64,000 nt of DNA, from NCBI GenBank assembly GCA_964036045.1, contig OZ038384.1:29555771-29619770 (forward strand). The letters are read 5' to 3'. Every line of letters begins with the position of its first letter. Position 1 is the first letter of the stretch. A program made the position numbers and the translations under genes. The DNA is from Eutreptiella sp. 'Long Island Sound 2002'. Taxonomy: Eukaryota; Euglenozoa; Euglenophyceae; Eutreptiales; Eutreptiaceae. The notes below the pieces were generated by a model. That model was not told the origin of the DNA. It saw only the letters and a program-made list of their open reading frames with translations, and ran no database searches. Below are positions 57,479 through 64,000 of the stretch, one piece after another.

Positions 57479-58957
57479 ACTGGTGGCCCCAAAGAAGAAA
57501 CAACAAAGTGAAGGGCTATACAAACAGCGGTATGCACGGGGCACAAATACCAAAGGGTCATCAAACAAACCTCCCCCATAGCAAATGAAGCACACTTGGG
57601 TGTACCGTCGGGGGTGCACAACATGCCGTATGTTGTACCATTAGCTCAGAAACAAACATTCCAAAAAGAAAGTTTTGTTCAAAAAACTGTTTGAAATTGG
57701 ATGTACAAAAATGAAATTTTCAAAATTGAATGTTTCTTTTTTTAACGTCATTATGTTTCAGACAGGTACCCGGGGATGTTGTTTGCTGGTTCGTGCCATT
57801 GTGCTGCGAAGCATGCCATGGAGAAGGGGCCACCGACGGCTTCATGTTGCAAATGGCATGTTGGACATGGGCTAGTACCCGAAATAGCCACACAGAGGAA
57901 TGCCACCGAGTAGCAGAGGCATGTTATGTGGTGGGAACACCGTGATTATGTGTGGTACGTGCGACATGGGAAGAAAAAGTTTTTTCTGTAGGACTCACTT
58001 TTTTTCGTACCTCCTCCCCCTAGGGGGGGTCACCCCCGAAAAAAATATCCCACCCGGTATCAAATTTTTTTTCTTCCCCCCCCCCTGTGTACCGTATGAG
58101 TTGCTGGGGTAGTTAAGGTTGTACCCCAACACCCCCCCCCCCCCATTTGCCTCTCCACAGACCTCCCAACCAACACCTATGGGGAGTAGCAGGAGTTTTT
58201 TTTTTCTCAGAATCCACACACTCACTCTGTGTGTGGCCACAAGACGGCAGGGGTGATATATGCTATGTATGTTTTGTGTTCCCTCATGGTGGATGCGAAT
58301 CGGGCTTGTACACCCACCCGCCACCCACTTGCGCCAGCCTGTGGCAGTCCGCAAGGAATGCCCGCCACCCCTTGAGGCATCCCCTTAGGTGAAGGTGCCG
58401 GCTGCACAGGGCAGAGCACCACTGCCATACCAAGCTCACACAAATAGGGTGAGCAAGGGCAGAAGGGTGCCTACCAAACCAAGACCCAAAAGCCAACCCA
58501 CTTGTGGACATTTAGAATGCTCAGAATTCAACAGGGAATAAAACATGGTCCAAAACCCCGAAAAGTCGAACCCGCCCACTCCTGTCTCCCATGCTCAAGC
58601 CGCAGGTGGTAGGGTGCAGTACTGAACTGAACTACCCCATGGTTTGTGTTGGGTGCCAATGTTTCGTCCCGACAATTTGTTCGTGAAAATCTTTGGCTCC
58701 GTGTCGAACCAAGAGCCCTTGCAGTGCGCCACCGAGGCACTGCCAGAGACACGGGCAGTGTGTGGCATCCCAATTCTCCGATTGCTGTTGGGATGTGGTC
58801 TAGACAAAGGGATGAGCGTGGATAGGGTTCCGGGCAAATGCATGTGGGGCACCAATGGTGCAACCTTGTGGGAGGCATGGCATGGAGGAGGGATGCTGTG
58901 TGGTGCCATGCCTCACGCCGCCAACCCAGCCCCCACCCTCAGATGAATTGGTGATAG
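57479..58957. other. no recognised gene between the minus-strand ORF and the NTE-like gene
   Basis: Contains direct repeat D1, C runs near 58,078-58,085 and 58,133-58,144, and only short frames. The NTE-like gene may have undetected 5' exons here. Confidence 0.4.
57999..58055 (+). repeat. direct repeat D1 with CCCCCTAGGGGG palindrome, right copy
   Basis: TTTTTTCGTACC, CTCCCCCTAGGGGGGG (palindrome at 58,016-58,027), then GAAAAAAATATCCCACCC. Same orientation as 55,852-55,906, about 2.15 kb away; the minus-strand gene of 56.6-57.5 kb lies between. Confidence 0.8.
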
Positions 58958-59209
58958 GTGCGTAGGTTTTCAGGAACAGAGTCTGGTTCACCTTTCAGTT
59001 GGGAGTCCGTTGGGAGTTGTTTGGGAGATGGTTGGCTGTCCCTACTCCGCACAACTCTTTGGATCGCACGACATTGTCCGTCACCCTGCGCCCAGCGGCA
59101 GCAGTGCGCGCCCACTGCACATCACACGACATCTGTCCTCGTTTCTGGCCGACTGCTCAAGACTTTGCATGGCCGTGTAAGCCCACGTCAGCCCTTCCCT
59201 TTCCTGCAG

Positions 59210-59566
59210 GTGGACCAGTACGTCGAGGCCACAACGCCTGTCGTCCTCGTGTGCATCGGTCTGAAGGACTTCCAGGGCTTCGTCACACAAAGACCCAAGG
59301 TGCTGCTGTGGCTTGTGCTGTGCATCACGTCGCGCCTGACCTCCGCCGTGCAGCAGCTGGAGTTCGCTTTGGAATGGGTCATGCTGCGGGCGGGGCAAGT
59401 GCTGCATCATCAGGGGGACGGGGTGGAGGATGACGGGCTGTACGTGGTGCTGCACGGCCGACTGCGGAGCGAATTCACGGAGGCCGAGCAGAAGCAGTGC
59501 ACTGTGCGGGAGGTGGGGCAGAACGCTACGATCGGGGAGATGGAGATCCTCACCGGCAACACCCAG
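59210..59566 (+). CDS. NTE-like exon: cyclic-nucleotide-binding domain, N-terminal part
   Basis: Reads VDQYVEATTPVVLVCIGLKD, then LEFALEWVMLRAGQVLHHQG, LYVVLHGRLRSEF and ATIGEMEILTGNTQ. The F-A-L-E-W-V...G-x-x-L-x-x-Q-G-D and Y-V-V-L-x-G-R-L-R-S motifs are typical of the NTE CNBD. The donor is CCCAG/GTACTG. The acceptor TTTCCTGCAG at 59,200-59,209 would make a 33-bp upstream intron. The frame is also open through it back to 58,958, so the 5' limit is uncertain. Confidence 0.8.
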
Positions 59567-62500
59567 GTACTGCTGCGGACCCGTCGTCCTGCCCCTCATG
59601 CCCTTGTGCATATGCCCCCTGCCCCCTGTGCCTCGGTGCAGGTGCGCTCTTGCCACAGTGGTCTCCCTGGCAGCAGCAGCTGTGCACACGTGTGTGACCT
59701 GCCGAAGGCCATGGGGCCTCTGGATCAGGGGGCCGTGCGTCACCGCCGTGGGGGCATGTGCGCCCATGTGCTCTCCCCTCCGCCACCGTCTGCGTGCCAC
59801 AGGACATGCTCAGTGGCCGAGAGCTGTGGCTCTGGCAGCGAGTCTGACACACACCTGCCACTTTGTGGGCGCCACAAGTGTGCGGCAGGGCAGGGGCGCT
59901 ACAGAAGTTGCGGTTTTCTAGCCCCCATACCCCCTGAATCATCAGACAGTTCCGGACCAGAACGGCAAGAGCAATGGGGAGATGGGCGGTCTCTCCGACA
60001 CACTCCAGAGACCGCCCCCGCTACTTCGCATGCAATGCACCAGACGGGAGAGGCTTTGGCCTTGCACCCCAAGCCCTTTCAACCCTCCGCCTGGAGGACA
60101 TGGTGGTTTCCCCAGTGAACAGCTCTGCTCTTGCTCCGGCTCCTGCCCCGCTATCACTCTGGGGGCTGGCAATGCATGCACATCCCTTGGAACCTGCCAT
60201 ACGCGTGCCCCCCCCCCCCCCACACCTCTGCACACACCAATTGAGGCCCCCCACACCTCTGCCACAGCCATACAACTGCATGGACCCTGGCCATACCCCT
60301 GCCATACCCCTGCCATACCCCTGCCATACCCCTGCCATACCCCTGCCATACCCCTGCCATACCCCTGCCATACCCCTATCTGTGCTGTACCCCTGCTGCA
60401 TTGCCTTTCCAACTGCCATACCCCTTCCCCTACCCCTGCACAATATTTTTGTGAAAGAACATAGACCCCCAACCACTGGTTACCCTCTAACCGTTGGTTA
60501 CTCTTCAACAGCCGTTAGCTACCCCCCAACAGCTGTTGGTTGTCCTTCAGATACCCTCCAATTGTTTGCCTCAATATTCAAGCAGGCTACTGGACCGCCC
60601 GAGGCTTTTTCAAAATACAACGCAGGAAAACGTCCTGCGCTGCCACACTCCTGCCACACTCGGAGGCATGCAACATCCCTCCCACAACACTCTCTGCCAT
60701 ATTTTTGCCACATCCCTCTCTCCATCCAAATGCGAAGGGCTGGGGATCGACGATCAGCGCAATACGTGACACAGAGCTCTGCTGTGTACCCATCGGCACG
60801 TTGCAGCAGCTGATCCGCCAACACCCAGAGATCATGGGCCGCTTCTGCCTCATGTTGGTGTCCACCCTGCGACAGAACACACGTGCAGTCCCGGCGTTGG
60901 CCACGGCTGCAGAATGGGAGGTAGACGTGGAAGGGCTGCAGACCATGAACTATGGCGTTGTGGAGCGGTTCTCGACAGTGGCTCTCGTGCCCATATCACA
61001 GGACGTCCCGCTGGAGAGCGTGGCCTGTCTGCTGACTATGGCCCTGCAGATGGAGGGCAGCACCCTGCGGCTCAACAGTAGCGTGGTCTGTCCCCCTTCC
61101 CTCTGATCTCCCCCCCCTCGCTCACCCACCGCAGTTCGGTATGGGGGTCGTCACCATGCATTGGTGCGCCTTCAAAGTTTGACGTTGACGGAGTGCATTA
61201 GGACGGGGGAGGGCTTTTGCAGACAGGTCTCCAACGCACCCCTTCCGCCCCCACCCCCTGGCAGTGGCCTACCTGTTGCAACCCCCCCCCCCCAACACAC
61301 ACACCCCTCTCCCTCCTCTTGGACATTCCCGTTCCCATGGCAGTCATGCAGAGTATATCGATACGTGGATTTGTGGATATATCGACAGATGGGTATGCGG
61401 ATGTGTCTACTTGTTCGTATGTGGGTATGTGGCCATTTGGATTTGCGGATGTGTGGATGTGGGATACCGGGCTATGTAGCGCAGTCCCTCAGCCGCAGCC
61501 CTCGACGTCCCTCCAAGAGTGAGCCATGCACAGCCATTGGATCAGGGCATTGCGGCGGGGCCAGCACAAGGCCTTTCGAAATATCCTCAACTCCCTCAAT
61601 CCACCAGCGCACAGACACACCGATGCACCGATGCACACAGTCACACATCCGCATACTCCTGTGCCGAGCTGTAATCCTGTGTCCATTGCGGTAGGTCAAA
61701 GGCCACCTCGGGTTCAGTACTTCGGGGATGGAGAAGGAGAGCATCACCAACATCCAACTTCTCAGTTGGCTGGGCATTCAGGAGGAAAGCCACAAGTTCA
61801 TTGTGTACGAGGCCGATGCACGCAACAGTGCCTGGACGCGCCGCTGCATCCGCCAGGTTGGACCCCTGCTGCTGTTGCAGGGTCATCTGTGCCCATGCCA
61901 ACCCTTACAACCCACACCCGCACCAACGGTTGGCAAGAGGAGGACGCTCGGGTCTCGTGTTGAAGACGCTTTTTTTTGCATGCCCAAATGGAAAGCTCCT
62001 CACCCCAATCCTGCCCGTGTGACGTGCCTGCATCATTCTTCGGGTATGCGATGTAGCATGGGGTGTGTGGTTCGTGTGTGTGGCCCTGTCCTGGAAGTCA
62101 CATTTTTCTGGACCGTCAGTGCTTGGTACCAATAGGTATGGATGTGCTGAGTACAAGTAGGTACAGGTCTGCCTACCAGAGACACAGAGAAATAGGAACC
62201 GGATATGAATGTGCTTGACACCAGGATGTATTAGTGCGGTTGGTATCATTGGGCGTTGGTGTTCTTGGTTCCCCTAAGTTTGGTGGTTTCCCTGTCCCTC
62301 AGGCAGTCCTCTGCATACCATGCTCATGTTGTAGGCCGACATCCTTTTGGTGGTGGGTCTCGCCAGCGCCGGACCAAACATTGGGCCAGTCGAAGCCGCC
62401 ATCGAAGACCTTCTGTATCAATGCAGCGCCCGCAAAGAGTTTGTGATCCTGCACACTGAACAGCAGCGGAACGAGGACGGGCAGTGGAAGCGTGTGCCCA

Positions 62501-63110
62501 CGCGGCAGTGGATGCTGCCCCGCTTCTGGACCAACGGCCATCACCATCTCCGTCTGTCTGACGTCATTCGGGAACTCCCCGGCGAAACAGCGACGGCCTC
62601 TGGCCTAGACCCGGCCTCTCGGAGTATGCTCTGGCGCAGTGACTTCGGCCGCATTGCGCGGCGGATTGCGGGCACGTCCATTGGGCTGGTGCGTCCCTTC
62701 TCTGCTTCGGTGGTCGGGTATTGCCACGCACAGTGACTGATCCCCCGGACCCATCCCCAGCCCAGTCCCTGTTTCCTGCACCCATTCCATCCCCCGTCCC
62801 TTTTCCGTCCCCATCTCCATCCTCCTCTTCTGCCAACCCCTTGTGTCCAGGTGCTCAGTGGTGGTGGGGCCAAGGGTGCGGCCCACATTGGGGTGATGCA
62901 GCGCCTGAAAGAGATTGGAATGCCCATCGACATCATTGGCGGCACAAGTATGGGGGCTTTTCTTGGAGGTCTCTATGCCATGCATCTCGATATTGAGCCC
63001 GTGCTGCGGGACTACAAGACCTACTGCGAGCGCTTCAATAACAAATCAATGCAAATCCGTGATCTCACGTACCCTACAACATCCATGTTCTCTGGCGAGA
63101 GCTTCAACCG
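59210..63110 (+). CDS. neuropathy target esterase / PNPLA6-like phospholipase (5 internal exons, partial)
   Basis: Spliced gene on the plus strand. Proposed exons: 59,210 (or earlier)-59,566, 60,738-61,082, 61,695-61,856, 62,335-62,688 and 62,851-63,110, with GT-AG introns, phase 0 except the last. The product has cyclic-nucleotide-binding modules followed by a patatin-like phospholipase domain, the order of NTE/PNPLA6-7 and yeast Nte1, which hydrolyse (lyso)phosphatidylcholine at the ER membrane. The N-terminal part and the C-terminal half of the patatin domain, including the catalytic Asp, are outside or undetected. No in-frame TAG or TAA occurs in these exons. It is the only clear host-type gene of the window; intron 1 holds an 11-bp minisatellite. 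Confidence 0.85.
60289..60380 (+). repeat. 11-bp minisatellite (CCATACCCCTG)n in intron 1 of the NTE-like gene
   Basis: About eight near-perfect copies of CCATACCCCTG. Degenerate relatives flank it on both sides, and a weaker 19-bp-like repeat (CAACAGCTGTTGGTT type) follows at about 60,465-60,545. Confidence 0.9.
60738..61082 (+). CDS. NTE-like exon: end of CNBD and linker
   Basis: Begins GWGSTISAIRDTEL, matching the family's T-V-H-A-x-R-D-x-E-L-A block, then GTLQQLIRQHPEIMGRF and, after a linker, ERFSTVALVPISQDVPLESV and MEGSTLRLNSS. Acceptor GCGAAG; donor AGC/GTGGTC chosen because it keeps phase 0 with the next exon. GTAGCG five bases earlier is the alternative. Confidence 0.75.
61695..61856 (+). 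CDS. NTE-like exon: WL-QEE-H linker motif
   Basis: VKGHLGFSTSGMEKESITN, IQLLSWLGIQEESHKFIVYE, ADARNSAWTRRCIRQ. The W-L-x-x-Q-E-x-x-H...W-T-x-R-C-x-R-Q pattern is diagnostic for the NTE family region before the patatin domain. Acceptor GCGGTAG gives phase 0; donor CGCCAG/GTTGGA. Confidence 0.78.
62335..62688 (+). CDS. NTE-like exon: region preceding the patatin domain
   Basis: ADILLVVGLASAGPNIGPVE continues the family C-I-L-I-V-G-L-G motif; then KEFVILHTEQQR, TRQWMLPRFWTNGHHHLRLS (W-x-x-x-x-x-x-x-H-H-x-R) and SDFGRIARRIAGTSIGL (D-F-x-R-L-A-R-x-x-x-G-x-x-I-x-L). Phase 0 at both ends; 118 codons. Confidence 0.85.
62851..63110 (+). CDS. NTE-like exon: patatin catalytic N-terminal half
   Basis: VLSGGGAKGAAHIGVMQRL carries the oxyanion-hole glycines; GMPIDIIGGTSMGAFLGGLY carries the nucleophile elbow G-T-S-M-G with the catalytic Ser; DLTYPTTSMFSGESFNR is the family's D-L-T-Y-P-x-T-S-M-F-x-G block. 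Donor AACCG/GTACTC leaves phase 2. The next exon, with the catalytic Asp (D-G-G/A), was not found before the window end. Confidence 0.88.
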
Positions 63111-64000
63111 GTACTCTGACCCATCCCCATGTGCTTTATCCCCTGCCCCGTCTGCGGAAACGGGTGACACAGGTCCGTGCCACAGAGGGGCACGCAACCC
63201 CCCTTTGCACCTGATGCCAGTGCGAAGACCTGGACGGTCGGCGCCCCACAAACCGGTCGCCAGGCCACGCCCATTGCGCATCGGCGTGTCCGTGCACCGC
63301 CCGCTCGTGCGTGAGGGGCAAGAGAACGTGACTCCTACACGGCAGCCCCCCATTTGTGCACCATCAATATTCGTGCCCCGTTGCAGACATATTCCACCGA
63401 AACCGCAAATCCTTAGGCTGCATCCTCAACCTCCGTCGGTTCCAAGTACCCAGGTTTAGCTTTGGCAGTTCGTGCCACTTTGCTGGTTTGGAGATCCGAG
63501 ATGCCTTTTACTGGTGAGTAGTGGCGGTACTGTATGCATACCTCCCACATGACAGCCCCGTCATCACAAGCCTCCTGCTTCTCACCTCCCTCTGTTCACC
63601 TGTTGCTAACAACTCGTCTTGGATGTACCGTCCAACACCATTTCTTTGCGCCTTCCATGATGCACGCCTATTGTGGATCATGAAAATAGGCCCCTCCTCC
63701 TATTGTGGGGGCATATCAAACCACTCCATGGAGACATTTTCGATGGCCTCCAGCACGGTCTAGAGGTCATACGGCTCTTACCCCGAAGTGTGTTCCATAC
63801 ATTGCAGCTTCCGTTGCGCCGTAAACCCCCGTGGACGGCATGCCTACTGGTGGAACAGACCCTCAACAGGCGCCCACGAAGATGCACAACAGGGCTTACA
63901 CCAAGCCTGGCCATGTCTAACAGCCCCATCTGGGTCCACCAGACGCGAAAGCAATGGGGAAACCCCTGGTGACTTAGGCGAGAATCATCCCAGGCCTTTT
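63111..64000. other. presumed intron of the NTE-like gene; no further exon recognised
   Basis: Starts with the GTACTC donor. The expected next blocks of the family (V-F-x-D-x-x-I-E-D-L-W, then the D-G-G/A Asp motif) are not visible in any plus frame, so the intron probably runs past the window or the exon is too diverged to see by eye. Confidence 0.45.

Noticed and set aside
59177-59209. 33-bp intron before the first NTE-like exon
   Set aside because: Donor GTAAGC and acceptor TTTCCTGCAG are good, but the length is a multiple of three without stops, so it may simply be coding; left undecided.
1-64000. rRNA, tRNA, riboswitch or bacterial operator sites
   Set aside because: No cloverleaf, conserved rRNA segment or such motif was seen by eye; a covariance-model scan would be decisive but could not be run.

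Overview
The window looks like nuclear DNA of a GC-rich, intron-bearing eukaryote, probably a protist or alga. The lineage cannot be fixed from the sequence. Evidence for a eukaryote: one spliced host-type gene (a neuropathy-target-esterase/PNPLA6-like phospholipase with cyclic-nucleotide-binding domains, GT-AG introns), several LINE-type non-LTR retrotransposon fragments, hAT-like transposase remains, a 4.3 kb satellite array and many poly-C/poly-G runs. I saw no rRNA, tRNA, CRISPR array or bacterial-style operon.

Layout. 0-1.1 kb: 3' part of an hAT-like transposase-type ORF with a Cys cluster and a SAP-like tail. 1.1-10.8 kb: no recognised gene; C/T-, C- and G-rich simple repeats and one C-rich minisatellite. 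10.81-15.08 kb: satellite of about 81-bp units, each built from nested dyads, with an internal inverted block. 15.20-24.87 kb: a head-to-tail segmental duplication (5.67 kb and 4.00 kb copies). Each copy carries a relic of a protein family whose better copy is at 56.6-57.5 kb, an 81-bp four-unit repeat and a long gag-like minus-strand frame. Copy 1 also holds a 1.49 kb extra block. 24.87-35.34 kb: abutting LINE fragments in both orientations (ORF2 C-terminus; ORF1-like and endonuclease on minus; reverse transcriptase on plus). 35.3-41.1 kb: AT-richer DNA, no recognised gene. 41.1-46.6 kb: several unrecognised plus-strand ORFs. 48.8-54.0 kb: a repeat block, then a LINE with ORF1 and an EEP-endonuclease ORF2 that ends before its RT. 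54.8-55.8 kb: hAT-like relic on minus. 56.6-57.5 kb: a 292-codon minus-strand gene of unknown function between two direct repeats centred on CCCCCTAGGGGG. 59.2-63.1 kb: the NTE-like gene, running out of the window.

Most notable signal: many recognisable coding frames are interrupted only by TAG (and some TAA), while TGA is scarce inside them and appears at ORF ends or junctions. In the 49.9-54.0 kb LINE there are eight in-frame TAGs; the single in-frame TGA sits between ORF1 and ORF2. One TAG replaces the Gln of the conserved endonuclease L-Q-E motif, which is CAG in a second endonuclease copy in this window. This is compatible with UAG (perhaps UAA) read as Gln and UGA as the stop. Decay of CAG/CAA codons in dead elements is the main rival explanation, and the NTE exons neither support nor exclude either view.
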